Shown: positions 27,348 to 38,582 of the stretch, piece after piece
Layout of the letters: each line of letters opens with the position of its first letter
Numbering within the stretch: position 1 is the stretch's first letter
Assembly: GCF_007681555.1 (NCBI RefSeq)
Contig: NZ_VELE01000003.1
Span: 1-64,000 of the forward strand
DNA from: Kocuria salsicia
GTDB lineage: Bacteria > Actinomycetota > Actinomycetes > Actinomycetales > Micrococcaceae
Direction of reading: 5' to 3'
DNA length: 64,000 nucleotides
Position numbers and translations under genes: made by a program
The notes under the pieces: generated by a model
Told to the model about the DNA's origin: nothing
What the model saw: only the letters and a program-made list of their open reading frames with translations
Databases searched by the model: none

Positions 27348-27716
27348 TCAGTGGAAGGAGTCGCCGCACGCGCAGGAGCCCTGCGCGTTGGGGTTGTCGA
27401 TCGAGAAGCCCTGCTTGGAGATGGTGTCCTCGAAGTCCACCGTGGAACCGCTGAGGTAGGGGACGCTCATCTTGTCCACGATGACCTCCACTCCCCCGAA
27501 GTCGCGCACGTGGTCGCCGTCCAGGACACGCTCGTCGAAGTAGAGCTGGTAGATCAGCCCAGAGCAGCCACCGGGCTGAACAGCCACGCGCAGCCGGAGG
27601 TCGGTGCGGCCCTCCTGCTCGAGGAGGTCGCGGACCTTCTGCGCGGCGTTGTCGGTGAGCAGCACCTCGTGGGTGGGCAGGTCCTGCATGGTCTTGTTGT
27701 CGGTCGTGACGCTCAT
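27348..27716 (-). CDS. erpA: A-type iron-sulfur cluster carrier/insertion protein
   Basis: A HesB/IscA-type carrier (122 residues) delivering Fe-S clusters to apo-proteins. The three cluster cysteines are visible in PGGCSGLIYQLYF and in the C-terminal SCACGDSF (C-x-C). ATG 27716 is used; a GTG three codons earlier is also possible and neither has a strong SD. Its site between the oxidase operon and a dipeptidase gene is typical of actinobacteria. ErpA and IscA cannot be separated by eye; erpA is the usual actinobacterial name. Confidence 0.88.
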   Translation of the reverse strand: MSVTTDNKTMQDLPTHEVLLTDNAAQKVRDLLEQEGRTDLRLRVAVQPGGCSGLIYQLYFDERVLDGDHVRDFGGVEVIVDKMSVPYLSGSTVDFEDTISKQGFSIDNPNAQGSCACGDSFH

Positions 27717-27800
27717 GGTGCTCACTTTCTGTTCGACCCTGGGCTCACCCCGGGGTGCTGTCTGACCCTTCTGCCAATTCGAACGTCCAGGTGGGAGGAA

Positions 27801-29219
27801 TCATTCCGTTCCCGGCGCGCCCTGTTCCGCGAGTGCCGCGAGGACCAGTGCCTCCGCGGTGACGGCGTGCAGGAAGTCCTCAATGTGCAGGGACTCGTTG
27901 GCGCTGTGGGCGCGGGTGTCTGGGTCCTCGATTCCGGTGATCAGGATCTGCGCCTCAGGATACGCCCGCGTGAGGGTGGCGGTGAAGGGGATGGAGCCTC
28001 CCATGCCGGCGGTCACGGCGGGGCGGCCCCATGCCTGCTCGAAGGCCCACAGGGCGATCTGCGAGCTCGTGGCCTCGGTGTCCGCGCTGAAGGCCGGGCC
28101 GGTCTCCTCGAGCTCGAAGCTCACGTGGGCGCCGAACGGCGCGTTGTCCTCGACGTGCTTGCGCAGCGCCTGTGCCGCCTCCTTCGGATCCTGACCCGGA
28201 GCGATCCGCAGGCTTAGTTTGGCGCGCGCCGTCGCGGCGATGGTGTTTGACGCCTTGTCCACCTCGGTGACGTCGATGCCGGTGACCGACAGCGCCGGCT
28301 GGGTCCACAGCCGGGACGAGATGGAGCCGCGCCCGGTCAGCTGCACTCCGTCAAGCACTCCGGCGTCCGCGCGGAAGCGGGTCTCGTCGTAGTCGACGTC
28401 CGTGTGGTCCTCGCTCAGCAGCCCCTCGATGGCCACTGCGCCGTCGTCGTCGTGAAGGGTGGCGATCAGTCGGGAGAGCACCGTGGGGGCATCCAGGACC
28501 GGGCCGCCGAACATGCCGGAGTGGACGGCGTGGTCCAGCACCTGGACCTCCACCACGCCGCCGACGACGCCGCGCAGGCTCGTGGTCAGCGCGGGCACCC
28601 CGACCTCCCAGTTGGCGGAGTCCGCGATCACGATGACGTCCGCCGCGAGCTTGTCCCGGTGGGCATCGAGGAAGGCCTCGAAGCCGGGCGAACCAGCTTC
28701 CTCCTCCCCCTCGACGAACACGGAGATCCCGAGCCCGGGCTCGCTTCCCGCCTGCTCGAAGAACGCGCGCAGGGCACCCACGTGGGCCATCACACCGGCC
28801 TTGTCGTCCGCGGCGCCGCGTCCCCACAGCCGCCCGCTCTTCTCGACGGCCTCGAAAGGCTCGGTCTCCCACAGCTCGCGTCTGCCCGGGGGCTGCACGT
28901 CGTGGTGCGCATAGAGCAGGATCGTGGGGAATCCGGTGGCCGCGGCCTTGCGGGCGACGACCGCGGGGTGGCCCGGCTTCTCGTCCGGGGCGGTGGGGAC
29001 CCGCAGCACCTCGACGTCGTCGAAGGGCAGTTCGCGCAGCAGCCCGGCGACGGCGTCCGCGCTGCGGTCGAGGTCCGCGGAGTCGAAGGAGTCCCAGGCG
29101 ATGCCCGGGATCGCCACGAGGGCGCTGAGGTCCGCGAGCAGCTCCGCTCGCGAATCGACGACGCGGCGACGCAGTGCGCCCACCGTCTGTGAACTGGGGC
29201 GGGTGAAGTCTGTGCTCAT
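27801..29219 (-). CDS. M20 family metallopeptidase (dipeptidase)
   Basis: A cytosolic di-zinc peptidase, 472 residues. The catalytic domain is split by a dimerisation domain (about 205-330). Metal and catalytic motifs are YAHHDVQPPG, GRGAADDKAG and EGEEEAGSP, and the C-terminal histidine lies in DTRAHSANESLHI. This pattern fits the dipeptidase/CNDP2 branch of M20. ATG 29219 is 6 nt after a TACGCT -10 hexamer without an SD, so it is probably leaderless. It is divergent from the DUF3043 gene across 80 bp. Confidence 0.92.
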   Translation of the reverse strand: MSTDFTRPSSQTVGALRRRVVDSRAELLADLSALVAIPGIAWDSFDSADLDRSADAVAGLLRELPFDDVEVLRVPTAPDEKPGHPAVVARKAAATGFPTILLYAHHDVQPPGRRELWETEPFEAVEKSGRLWGRGAADDKAGVMAHVGALRAFFEQAGSEPGLGISVFVEGEEEAGSPGFEAFLDAHRDKLAADVIVIADSANWEVGVPALTTSLRGVVGGVVEVQVLDHAVHSGMFGGPVLDAPTVLSRLIATLHDDDGAVAIEGLLSEDHTDVDYDETRFRADAGVLDGVQLTGRGSISSRLWTQPALSVTGIDVTEVDKASNTIAATARAKLSLRIAPGQDPKEAAQALRKHVEDNAPFGAHVSFELEETGPAFSADTEATSSQIALWAFEQAWGRPAVTAGMGGSIPFTATLTRAYPEAQILITGIEDPDTRAHSANESLHIEDFLHAVTAEALVLAALAEQGAPGTE

Positions 29220-29225
29220 GGTCCC

Positions 29226-29231
29226 AGCGTA
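29226..29231 (-). promoter_or_regulatory. -10 element of leaderless dipeptidase promoter
   Basis: TACGCT on the minus strand, 6 nt before ATG 29219; no SD. Confidence 0.55.
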
Positions 29232-29287
29232 GACGGGACACCTGGGCACCGGCAGGTCACGCGGGCGGAAAGGCCGCTGCCCTCCGT

Positions 29288-29293
29288 TAGGCT
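29288..29293 (+). promoter_or_regulatory. -10 element of leaderless DUF3043 promoter
   Basis: TAGGCT, 6 nt before GTG 29300; no SD. It lies back to back with the dipeptidase promoter, the two -10 boxes being 56 bp apart. Confidence 0.55.
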
Positions 29294-29299
29294 GGTCGG

Positions 29300-29923
29300 G
29301 TGTTTGGACGCAAGAAGGCAGATCAATCCTCGGGTTCCACCGCAGTGCGCGCCACGGCCGTGAAGGACTCCACCGACTCCTCCGTGCGGGGTGCGCAGAG
29401 CGCCGCCACGGGCGGAAAGAAGGGTCGGCCCACGCCCACCCGAAGGGAGCAGGAGGCCGCGCGCCGTCGCCCCCTGATCCCGGAGGACCGCAAGGCTGCA
29501 AAGGAGGAGTCGAAGCAGCTCGAACGGGAGCGCCGAGCGCAGGCCCAGGCGGGCATGGCCGCGGGCGACGAGCGTTACCTGGGTCCGCGCGACGCCGGGC
29601 CCCAGCGTCGTTTTGCGCGCGACTGGGTGGACTCACGGTTCAACATCGGCGAGTACGTGCTGATCGTGCTGCTGCTCATCTTGGTGGTGATGTTCCTGCC
29701 GCTGCAGTCCGCCGCTCTGACCCTGATCTACATGGTCTACGGGTACATCGTGCTGTGCGTGGTCGACGCCGCCATCACCACCACGCGCATGCACTCGGCC
29801 CTGCGCCGCAAGTTCGGCACGGTGCAGCGCGGCACCCGCTGGTACGCCGCCATGCGCACCTTCACCATCCGCCGTCTGCGCCTGCCCAAGCCACAGGTGC
29901 GCCGCGGTGAGCGCCCCGCCTGA
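29300..29923 (+). CDS. DUF3043 family membrane protein
   Basis: The 207-residue protein has a basic, low-complexity N-terminal third with the family hallmark GRPTPTRREQEAARRRPL, then an RYLGPRD-type segment, two adjacent membrane helices (about 114-132 and 137-158) and a basic C-terminal tail. DUF3043 is conserved in actinobacteria; function unknown. GTG 29300 begins the conserved FGRKK start and is placed for leaderless translation. Confidence 0.88.
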   Translation: MFGRKKADQSSGSTAVRATAVKDSTDSSVRGAQSAATGGKKGRPTPTRREQEAARRRPLIPEDRKAAKEESKQLERERRAQAQAGMAAGDERYLGPRDAGPQRRFARDWVDSRFNIGEYVLIVLLLILVVMFLPLQSAALTLIYMVYGYIVLCVVDAAITTTRMHSALRRKFGTVQRGTRWYAAMRTFTIRRLRLPKPQVRRGERPA

Positions 29924-29963
29924 TCCACCACGGGCCGTTGTGCCCGTCATCTGCCATGACGAT

Positions 29964-29993
29964 GGGCCGGACCACCGAGCGGTGGACCGGCCC
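29964..29993. terminator. Bidirectional hairpin between DUF3043 gene and pyrD
   Basis: GGGCCGGACCACC (29964-29976) pairs with GGTGGACCGGCCC (29981-29993) with a single mismatch and a 4-nt loop. It lies between convergent genes. Confidence 0.7.
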
Positions 29994-30018
29994 TTCGTCA
30001 CGACAACAGCTGGGGATC

Positions 30019-31110
30019 TCAGCGGCCCCGGCGCGCTGCCTTCACCAGGCCCCGGTTGATCCGCGCCGCCCAGAACGGCCCCTCGTAGAGGAACGCCGTG
30101 TAGCCCTGGACGAGCGAGGCGCCGGCATCCAGCCGCTCCTGGACGTCCTGGGCCGTGGTCACTCCGCCCACGGAAACGAGGACCAGGCGGTCACCCACGT
30201 GCTCGCGCAGCAGGTGCAGCACCTCCAGGGAACGACGCCGCAGCGGGGCCCCCGAGAGTCCGCCCACGCCGTCCGCGGCCACCTCTTCGGCGGGGGTCCG
30301 CAGCCCCAGCCCCTCGCGGGCGATCGTCGTGTTGGTGGCGACGATGCCATCCAGGCCCAGGTCCAGGGCAAGGTCCGCCACCGCGAGGACGTCCTCATCC
30401 GCGAGGTCCGGCGCGATCTTCACCAGCAGCGGCACCCGGCGTGACGTGACGCGGTCCGCCTCTTCCCGCACAGCCCCCAGCAGCGGCCGCAGGGCGTCGA
30501 GCTCCTGGAGCTGTCGTAGTCCGGGCGTGTTGGGCGAGGACACGTTGACCACGAGGTAGTCCGCGTAGGGCGCGAGGACGCGCGTGCTGTGGACGTAGTC
30601 CTCCGTGGCGTCCTCGAGCCCCACGGCCTTCGTCTTGCCGATGTTCACGCCGACCACCGGGCGGGGCCTGCTCGTGCGAATTGCCCGTCCCGCGAGGCTC
30701 TGCAGCGCCGAGACGACCCGGGGGGCCACGGCCTGTGCACCGTCGTTGTTGAAGCCCATCCGGTTGATGACGGCCCGGTCCGCCACAAGCCGGAACAGCC
30801 GCGGGCGGGGGTTGCCGGGCTGTCCCTGGCCGGTAACGGTGCCGATCTCCACGTGGCCGAAGCCGAGGTCCGTGAGCGCGTGGGTTCCCGTGGCTCCCTT
30901 GTCGAAGCCCGCGGCCAGCCCAAAGGGTGAGGGGAACGTGAGGCCCATGACCTGCACCTCGCTGCCGGGTGCCGGTGCCGTCACCCGGCTCAGTACACGG
31001 CCCAGACCGCAACGGTGGGCGAGCTTGATCCCGGCGAAGCCCAGCGTGTGGGCGAGCTCGGGGTCCATCCAGGAGAAAGCGACTCTGAAGAAGGTGGGAT
31101 ACACACGCAT
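30019..31110 (-). CDS. pyrD: Dihydroorotate dehydrogenase (quinone), class 2
   Basis: A membrane-associated FMN enzyme oxidising dihydroorotate to orotate with menaquinone as acceptor, in pyrimidine synthesis. The 363 residues start with an amphipathic N-terminal helix pair (class 2 membrane contact), then [33 protein letters not shown] with the class 2 catalytic serine, KIAPDL and VSVGGV. ATG 31110 fits the family N-terminus; no SD is visible. A candidate promoter with TATGAT lies about 90 bp upstream in an AT-rich island. Confidence 0.94.
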   Translation of the reverse strand: MRVYPTFFRVAFSWMDPELAHTLGFAGIKLAHRCGLGRVLSRVTAPAPGSEVQVMGLTFPSPFGLAAGFDKGATGTHALTDLGFGHVEIGTVTGQGQPGNPRPRLFRLVADRAVINRMGFNNDGAQAVAPRVVSALQSLAGRAIRTSRPRPVVGVNIGKTKAVGLEDATEDYVHSTRVLAPYADYLVVNVSSPNTPGLRQLQELDALRPLLGAVREEADRVTSRRVPLLVKIAPDLADEDVLAVADLALDLGLDGIVATNTTIAREGLGLRTPAEEVAADGVGGLSGAPLRRRSLEVLHLLREHVGDRLVLVSVGGVTTAQDVQERLDAGASLVQGYTAFLYEGPFWAARINRGLVKAARRGR

Positions 31111-31198
31111 GGGAGCAGTTTTCCACACGGGCGCCTGTGCGCCGCTCTCCCTTTGAGTGGGGAGCCATCCTCCATGCGGGGAGGACGGAAGGCAAGTA

Positions 31199-31204
31199 AT
31201 CATA
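31199..31204 (-). promoter_or_regulatory. Candidate pyrD promoter in AT-rich island
   Basis: TATGAT on the minus strand lies in a strongly AT-rich stretch (about 31190-31260), which also contains a 7-bp inverted repeat GAAGGTT/AACCTTC (31214-31220, 31247-31253). It would give a leader of about 80 nt. Confidence 0.35.
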
Positions 31205-31277
31205 GTTTCAGGTGAAGGTTGACATATATATTTTGAGTTTCAGCAAAACCTTCATCCTCCGTGTGGGATGTGGTGGG

Positions 31278-32072
31278 CTACTCCCCCGGTTCAGCGTCCG
31301 GTGCGCGGTCCACCGCTCCGCCATAGCGGCGGTCGCGGTCCACGTAGTCCTCGACCGCGCGCCACAGCACCCGCCGGTCCACGTCGGGCCACAGGACGTC
31401 TAGGAACACCATCTCCGCGTATGCCGACTGCCACAGCATGAAGTTGGACAGCCGCTGCTCCCCCGAGGAGCGCAGGAATATGTCCACGTCCGGCAACTGG
31501 GGCTCGTCCAGGTAGCGCTGGACGGTGGCCTCGGTGATGGACCCCGGTTTGAGCCGTCCCTCCGCGGCATCACGGGCCATCGCGGCCGCGGCGTCCGCGA
31601 TCTCGGCCCGTCCGCCGTAGTTCACACACATGGTCAGGGTGATGACGTCATTGTCCTGCGTCTCCTGCTCCGCGGTCTCCAACCGCTTGATGACCGAGCC
31701 CCACAGCCGGGGTCGGCGCCCGGCCCACCGGACCTTGATCCCCCACTCCTGGAACGTGGGCAGCTGACGTGCCATGACGTCCCCCGTGAAGTTCATGAGA
31801 AAGGCCACCTCCGCCGGGGAACGTTTCCAGTTCTCCGTGGAGAACGCATAGGCGGAGACATAGGGGATTCCCAGCTCGATCGCACCGGCCACCACCTCCA
31901 TGAGCGCGCGCTCCCCCGCGCGGTGCCCCTCGGTGCGCGGCAGCCCGCGCTCATTGGCCCATCTCCCGTTGCCGTCCATCACGAGCGCCACGTGCTGCGG
32001 CAGGGCGACGCGCTCCAGGGCGGGCGCGGTGGCGCCGCTCGGGTGCAGGGGTGGCGGGGAGAAGCGGTTCAC
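31278..32072 (-). CDS. uppS: Cis-isoprenyl diphosphate synthase (undecaprenyl/decaprenyl type)
   Basis: Elongates farnesyl diphosphate with isopentenyl diphosphate to the C50-C55 lipid carrier for cell-wall synthesis. The 264 residues include [13 protein letters not shown] (catalytic aspartate, diphosphate binding), STENWKRSP, the NYGGRAEI motif and [23 protein letters not shown] 32072 has GAGAGGA upstream. It follows recO on the same strand, the usual actinobacterial order. Confidence 0.95.
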   Translation of the reverse strand: MNRFSPPPLHPSGATAPALERVALPQHVALVMDGNGRWANERGLPRTEGHRAGERALMEVVAGAIELGIPYVSAYAFSTENWKRSPAEVAFLMNFTGDVMARQLPTFQEWGIKVRWAGRRPRLWGSVIKRLETAEQETQDNDVITLTMCVNYGGRAEIADAAAAMARDAAEGRLKPGSITEATVQRYLDEPQLPDVDIFLRSSGEQRLSNFMLWQSAYAEMVFLDVLWPDVDRRVLWRAVEDYVDRDRRYGGAVDRAPDAEPGE

Positions 32073-32255
32073 GCGGGAGTCCTCTCAACGGGGGTGCGAT
32101 GTCGTCTCCACCCTAGGACGTTCACGGCCAGCTCCGCGCGGCCATGCCGGGCGGGGCTTCACGCCTTGGCGCAGCCGTTGCAGGCCGTCAAGGGCTCACG
32201 CCTCCCTGCCACCGCCGCCGGGCTCCGACGTTCGCGTGACCGTTGCGTGCCGAGC

Positions 32256-33014
32256 TCAGGCCTCCCCGCGGTCCACGAGAGCCAGGGCCTTCACCGTGCG
32301 TTCCATGTGCCACTGCACGTACGCGGCCACCAGGCCGGCGGCGGCGCGTGCGGTGCGAGGGTCCGCGGCGTCGACCACGGGCCAGTCTCCCCGCAACAGA
32401 CCGTCCAGCAGCACGAACGTCGAGGGGCTCGGCGCCGCTGCCCCCGGTGGCCGGCACTGCGGGCACACGGCCCCGCCGAGAGCGGCTGAGAACGAACGGT
32501 GCGGTCCCGGCGCCCCGCACCGGGCGCAGTCCATGAAGCTCGGCGACCAGCCGGCGAGGGACACGGCGCGCAGGAGGTAGGAGTCCAAGATGCGCCCCGG
32601 CGGGTGCAGACCGCGGGCCACCGCGGAGAAGGCCCCCGTGAGCAGGCGGAAGTGCTGGGCTGCGGTGTCGTAGTCGTCCGCGGTGAGCTTCTCGGCGGTC
32701 TCCGCCATGGCGGCCGCGGCCGTGTAGCGCTCGTAGTCGGCCACGATGCGCTCGCCGTAGGACCGCATGCCCACGGCCTGGGAGACGATGTCCAGCGTGC
32801 GGCCGTGCACCAGCTGCACCCGCGCCACGTTGAACGGTTCAAGCCTGGCGCCGAAGCGCGAGGTGGTACGTCGCACCCCCTTGGCCACGGCCCGCACCTG
32901 TCCGTGCTCCGACGTCAGCAGGATCACGATCCGGTCAGCCTCGCCCAGCTTGTACGTGCGCAGCACCACGGCGTCGTCGCTGTAGGAACGCGAAGCGAAG
33001 GTTGAGCGGGCCAC
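32256..33014 (-). CDS. recO: DNA repair protein RecO
   Basis: A mediator that loads RecA on SSB-coated DNA in RecFOR repair. The 252 residues begin with an OB fold (about 8-85: DDAVVLRTYKLGEADRIVILLT, GVRRTTSRFGARLEPFN). A helical domain follows, with a zinc site CARCG...CPQC between about 155 and 185. GTG 33014 starts 6 nt after a CACAAT hexamer and lacks an SD; the longer in-frame opening is rejected because it has no conserved sequence. Confidence 0.92.
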   Translation of the reverse strand: MARSTFASRSYSDDAVVLRTYKLGEADRIVILLTSEHGQVRAVAKGVRRTTSRFGARLEPFNVARVQLVHGRTLDIVSQAVGMRSYGERIVADYERYTAAAAMAETAEKLTADDYDTAAQHFRLLTGAFSAVARGLHPPGRILDSYLLRAVSLAGWSPSFMDCARCGAPGPHRSFSAALGGAVCPQCRPPGAAAPSPSTFVLLDGLLRGDWPVVDAADPRTARAAAGLVAAYVQWHMERTVKALALVDRGEA

Positions 33015-33020
33015 AGCGTC

Positions 33021-33026
33021 ATTGTG
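33021..33026 (-). promoter_or_regulatory. -10 element of probable leaderless recO promoter
   Basis: CACAAT on the minus strand, 6 nt before GTG 33014; the first base deviates from the TAnnnT form. Confidence 0.4.
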
Positions 33027-33227
33027 CCACCCGGTTCGGACACGACGACGCCCCGTCCCCGGCAGAGCCCACACCGTACCTGTCGCGGGCCGTAACGGTG
33101 GCGTGCTTCGCCGGCCCCGTGCAGCAACTGTTGGTGTCGCAGTGGTTGGGGCGACCGGCCGACGGTGCCCGGGCGGTGCCTCGAAGACGGTACCGTGCGG
33201 CGGCGTCGTCCACGACGGATGGAGAAC

Positions 33228-33257
33228 GGGACCCCGCCCCACCGGGGCCGGGGTCCC
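33228..33257 (-). terminator. Hairpin downstream of leuA
   Basis: GGGACCCCG (33228-33236) pairs with CGGGGTCCC (33249-33257), 21 bp beyond the leuA stop. No U-tract. Confidence 0.5.
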
Positions 33258-33277
33258 CTGCGCTCACGGAAAGGTGA

Positions 33278-35179
<1,902 letters not shown>

Positions 35180-35204
35180 CTAGGCACGTTGGCCCCCGGC
35201 CCCG

Positions 35205-36824
35205 TTACTCGTCCGCAGTCGCCTGGCACGTGAACTGCTCGGCCGTCTGGCCCTGCAGGTCGTCCGGGAGGGACAGGTTCTTGTCCATCCTGTCCCCACT
35301 CACGAAGTCCTGGCCCACGGCCACCTCCACACCCGTGACCTCGTAGGAGGCGGTGAGCTGGCTCGCGGAGACGTTGAGGAGTTCGGCGACGTCATCCGCC
35401 GCGGCCGCCCAGTTCGGGTTGTAGAAGATCTGCGTGGCGGAGAGCTGCGCACCGGACTTCTCGGTGGCGGCGTGGTCGTATCCGGCCTTCTTCAGCACCG
35501 AGACGAGCTGGCTGTCCCGGCCCCCGGCGTCCGAGCGGTTGGAGACGGCCAGCGGCACCGTGGCGGGGTCCAGCGCGGGCCCTGTGGCGCTCGGTGTGGC
35601 GGACGGGGAAGACGTCGCCCCGGCCGTCGAGTGACCGGCCCCGCTGCCGGAGGTCGCGACGTCCGAGGACTCACCGCTCGGGGACGCGGAAGTGCCGTCC
35701 TGCGCCCGCGTGACCGAGACGTCGTCGCGCAACGTGGCGAAGAGCTTCTCGGCGCCCTTCTCGTCCAGCTGCAGCCGGTTCGGGTCCTCGGGGTAGACCT
35801 CGGTCGGGGCCGTGACGAACGCGATCTTCCCGGGGTCGATGCCGTTGAACGTGCGCGCGATGCCCACGAGCGTGGGGATCGAGGTGAGACCCGAGTCCAC
35901 GTGCAGGTTCTGGGTCATGACCTCCGCGATGTGGTAGAGCTCCGGGAGGTTCGTGAGGGTCCCGTCGGACTGGATCTTGCGCGTCAGGGACGCCAGGAAC
36001 GACTGCTGGGAGCGGATCCTGGCCTCGTCCCCACCGTTGCCGAACGCCGCGCGGGAGCGCAGGAACGCCAGCGCCTGTTCGCCCTCCACGGAGGAGATGC
36101 CCGCGGGCAGCTTCAGCCCGGACTTCGGATCGTCCACGGCGTTGTTCACGCACACCTCGACGCCGCCCACCGCGGAGGAGAGCTCCTTCACGGCGTTGAA
36201 GTCCGCGAGCATGAAGTGGTCGATGTTGACGCCCGTGAGCTCGTTGATGGCCGCCACGGTGCAGCCGGGTCCGCCGCGCTCCACCGCGCTGTTGAGCATG
36301 TCCGTCTCCGCGGCGTAAACCTTGCCGGAGTCCGGGTCCGTGCACTGCGGGATCTCCACCATCAGGTCCCGGGGAAAGGACACCACGGTCACGGCATCCC
36401 TGCTCTGCGTGACGTGCAGGAGCATCATCACGTCCGTGCGGCCTTCGGAGTCGTCCTTGCTGCCGTACTCGGAGTTGCCCGTGCCGCTGCGGGTGTCCGA
36501 GCCCATCACGAGGATGTCGAGCGGGCCGTCGTCCACTGCCTCCGCGCCGTCGGAGAGGTTCAGGGGGCTGGACTGTAGGTTTCCCGTCAGCCGCAGCGCG
36601 GCAATACCACCGATCCCGATTGCCGCGATCAGGGCGAGGACCGCCAGGATCACGCCGATCCTGCGGGCGGAGGCACGGTGCTCACGGGCCCTGTGGTGGC
36701 GCCCGGTCTGCCGCAGGTCGAAGGGCTCCCCCTCCCGGTTCGTGCGACGTGCCGGGTGCGTGACCCAAGGCGCCGTGGTCTCCTGCGCGCGGCGACCGCG
36801 ACGGGGTGCTGAGCTGGGATCCAC
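35205..36824 (-). CDS. LytR-CpsA-Psr (LCP) family cell-wall glycopolymer ligase with LytR_C domain
   Basis: A membrane-anchored phosphotransferase that attaches teichoic-type or other glycopolymers to peptidoglycan. The 539 residues have a basic cytoplasmic N-terminus of about 55 residues, one membrane helix (about 56-78), then an LCP domain with VMGSDTR, R-x-D-V/SFPRDL and the conserved NAV-x-RGG...VDHFM-like region. A Ser/Ala/Pro linker and a C-terminal LytR_C domain (about 435-535) follow. GTG 36824 has AGGAG 9 nt upstream; longer starts overlap era. It may act with the surface-sugar genes at the left of the window. Confidence 0.92.
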   Translation of the reverse strand: MDPSSAPRRGRRAQETTAPWVTHPARRTNREGEPFDLRQTGRHHRAREHRASARRIGVILAVLALIAAIGIGGIAALRLTGNLQSSPLNLSDGAEAVDDGPLDILVMGSDTRSGTGNSEYGSKDDSEGRTDVMMLLHVTQSRDAVTVVSFPRDLMVEIPQCTDPDSGKVYAAETDMLNSAVERGGPGCTVAAINELTGVNIDHFMLADFNAVKELSSAVGGVEVCVNNAVDDPKSGLKLPAGISSVEGEQALAFLRSRAAFGNGGDEARIRSQQSFLASLTRKIQSDGTLTNLPELYHIAEVMTQNLHVDSGLTSIPTLVGIARTFNGIDPGKIAFVTAPTEVYPEDPNRLQLDEKGAEKLFATLRDDVSVTRAQDGTSASPSGESSDVATSGSGAGHSTAGATSSPSATPSATGPALDPATVPLAVSNRSDAGGRDSQLVSVLKKAGYDHAATEKSGAQLSATQIFYNPNWAAAADDVAELLNVSASQLTASYEVTGVEVAVGQDFVSGDRMDKNLSLPDDLQGQTAEQFTCQATADE

Positions 36825-36931
36825 CGGTGACGTCTCCTGCAGTCTTTCGCTGTCTGGGGCGGGGCCGGGGGCGGCGCCCCGACCGCTCGGCCACGATACG
36901 CCCCGTCCCTCCGTGTGCGGTGTGGGCGGGG

Positions 36932-37987
36932 TCAGAATCCCAGCTTGGACAGCTGCTTGGGATCCCGCTGCCACTCCTTGGCGACCTTGACGTGCAGGTC
37001 CAGGTAGATGCGCGTGCCCAGCAGTGCCTCGATCTGCTCGCGCGCCTTGGTCCCGATCTCCCGCAGCCGCGCACCGCGCTTGCCGATCACGATGGCCTTC
37101 TGCGAGGACCGCTCCACGTACACGCTCGCGTGCACGTCCAGCATGGGGTTCTCGGGCGAGCGGCCTTCCCGTTCGGAGACCTCGTCCACGACCACGGCGA
37201 GCGAGTGTGGCAGCTCGTCGTGCACGCCCTCCAGTGCGGCCTCGCGGATCAGCTCGGCCATCATGGTGACCTCTGGCTCGTCCGTGAGGTCACCCTCGGG
37301 GTACAGCGGCGGGGAGACCGGCATCAGAGACACGAGCAGCTCTGCCAGCTCGTCCATCTGGTAGCCGTCCGTTGCGCTCACGGGGATCACGTGGGCCCAG
37401 CCGGCGTCCTGGTCCTCCGTGGCGGGTACCTTCTCCGACCGGGAGCCTGTGCCGCCCGACGACGCCGCGGCGCGCCGTCGTCGCCGTGCCTCGCGCTGGG
37501 CGCGCTCCTCGGACACGACCTCGCGGCCCAGCTCGCTCACGGCGATCAGCTGCTCGGCGAGCCGGTCCTGGGGCACGAGGTCCGCCTTGGTGACGATCGC
37601 GACCACGGGGGTGCTGCTCACGGCGGCCACGACCTGCTGGGCGATGAAGCGGTCCCCGGGGCCCACCTTTTGATCCGCGGGAACGCAGAACCCGATGACA
37701 TCCACCTGGCTCAGGGTCTCCGCGACCACGTCGTTCAGCCGCTGCCCCAGCAGAGTCCGGGGCCGGTGCAGGCCCGGCGTGTCGACGAGGATCAGCTGCC
37801 CGTCCGGGCGGTGCACGATGCCTCGGATGGTGTGGCGCGTGGTCTGTGGACGGTTGGACGTGATGGCCACCTTGCGGCCCACCAGAGCGTTGGTCAGGGT
37901 GGACTTGCCCACGTTGGGCCTGCCCACGAACACGGCGAAGCCGGCCCGGAAGTCCGCGCCGTGCTCGGCGGTGGTGTCCTGCATCAT
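36932..37987 (-). CDS. era: GTPase Era
   Basis: A 30S ribosome assembly GTPase that binds the 3' end of 16S rRNA. The 351 residues are longer than the usual 300. G1 GRPNVGKS is at 22-29, G3 DTPG at 69-72, G4 TKAD at 133-136, and a KH domain is at the C-terminus (VIGKRGARLREIG). The surplus is a basic, Ser/Gly-rich insertion (about 159-197) between G4 and the G5 region (IPVSAT). ATG 37987 has CGAGGA upstream. It follows ybeY, with no CorC-type gene between. Confidence 0.94.
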   Translation of the reverse strand: MMQDTTAEHGADFRAGFAVFVGRPNVGKSTLTNALVGRKVAITSNRPQTTRHTIRGIVHRPDGQLILVDTPGLHRPRTLLGQRLNDVVAETLSQVDVIGFCVPADQKVGPGDRFIAQQVVAAVSSTPVVAIVTKADLVPQDRLAEQLIAVSELGREVVSEERAQREARRRRRAAASSGGTGSRSEKVPATEDQDAGWAHVIPVSATDGYQMDELAELLVSLMPVSPPLYPEGDLTDEPEVTMMAELIREAALEGVHDELPHSLAVVVDEVSEREGRSPENPMLDVHASVYVERSSQKAIVIGKRGARLREIGTKAREQIEALLGTRIYLDLHVKVAKEWQRDPKQLSKLGF

Positions 37988-38075
37988 GGTGTGTCCTCGC
38001 TCCTGCGTTCGATCGGGGTGCGCCTGTGGGGACAGCGCGCGGGGTCCTGCGGCTGCCCGGGGTGTGGCACCGGCG

Positions 38076-38582
38076 TCACGTCATGGTCTCCACGGGGGCA
38101 TCGCGGCCCAGGAACTCCTCGAGCAGCGCGCGCTGGGCGGCGAACATCCTGGCGCGCTCCTCCTCCTGCGCGTGGTCGTGGCCTAGCAGGTGCAGCAGCG
38201 AGTGCGCCGTGAGCAGGCACAGCTCGTCCTGCGTGCTGTGCCCCGCGGCCTGCGCCTGGCGCTGCGCCACGGGCGGGCACAGCACCACGTCCCCGAGGAC
38301 GCCCAGGCTGGGCTCCTCCGGGGTGCCCTCGCGCAACTCGTCCATGGGGAAGGACATCACGTCCGTGGCACCGGGCAGGTCCAGCCACTGCTCGTGCAGC
38401 TCGGCCATGCGCTGTTCGTCCACCACCGCGATCGAGACCTCGGTCTCAGGGTGGAGGTGCCACCGGGTGAAGGCGAGGTCCACGAGGGCCGCCAGCTGGT
38501 CCGTGTCCACCGCGCGGTAGCACTCCTCGAACCCTTCGAGCTCCTGCGGTCCGTCCCACGGCAGGTCGAACGAGACGCTCAC
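38076..38582 (-). CDS. ybeY: Endoribonuclease YbeY
   Basis: A zinc-dependent RNase needed for 16S rRNA 3'-end maturation and ribosome quality control. The 168 residues carry the metal motif H-S-L-L-H-L-L-G-H-D-H near 126-136 (H-x3-H-x5-H) and the family TDVMSFPMDE segment. The GTG start overlaps the phoH stop (GTGA), so translation is coupled. phoH-ybeY-era is a conserved rRNA-processing cluster. Confidence 0.95.
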   Translation of the reverse strand: MSVSFDLPWDGPQELEGFEECYRAVDTDQLAALVDLAFTRWHLHPETEVSIAVVDEQRMAELHEQWLDLPGATDVMSFPMDELREGTPEEPSLGVLGDVVLCPPVAQRQAQAAGHSTQDELCLLTAHSLLHLLGHDHAQEEERARMFAAQRALLEEFLGRDAPVETMT

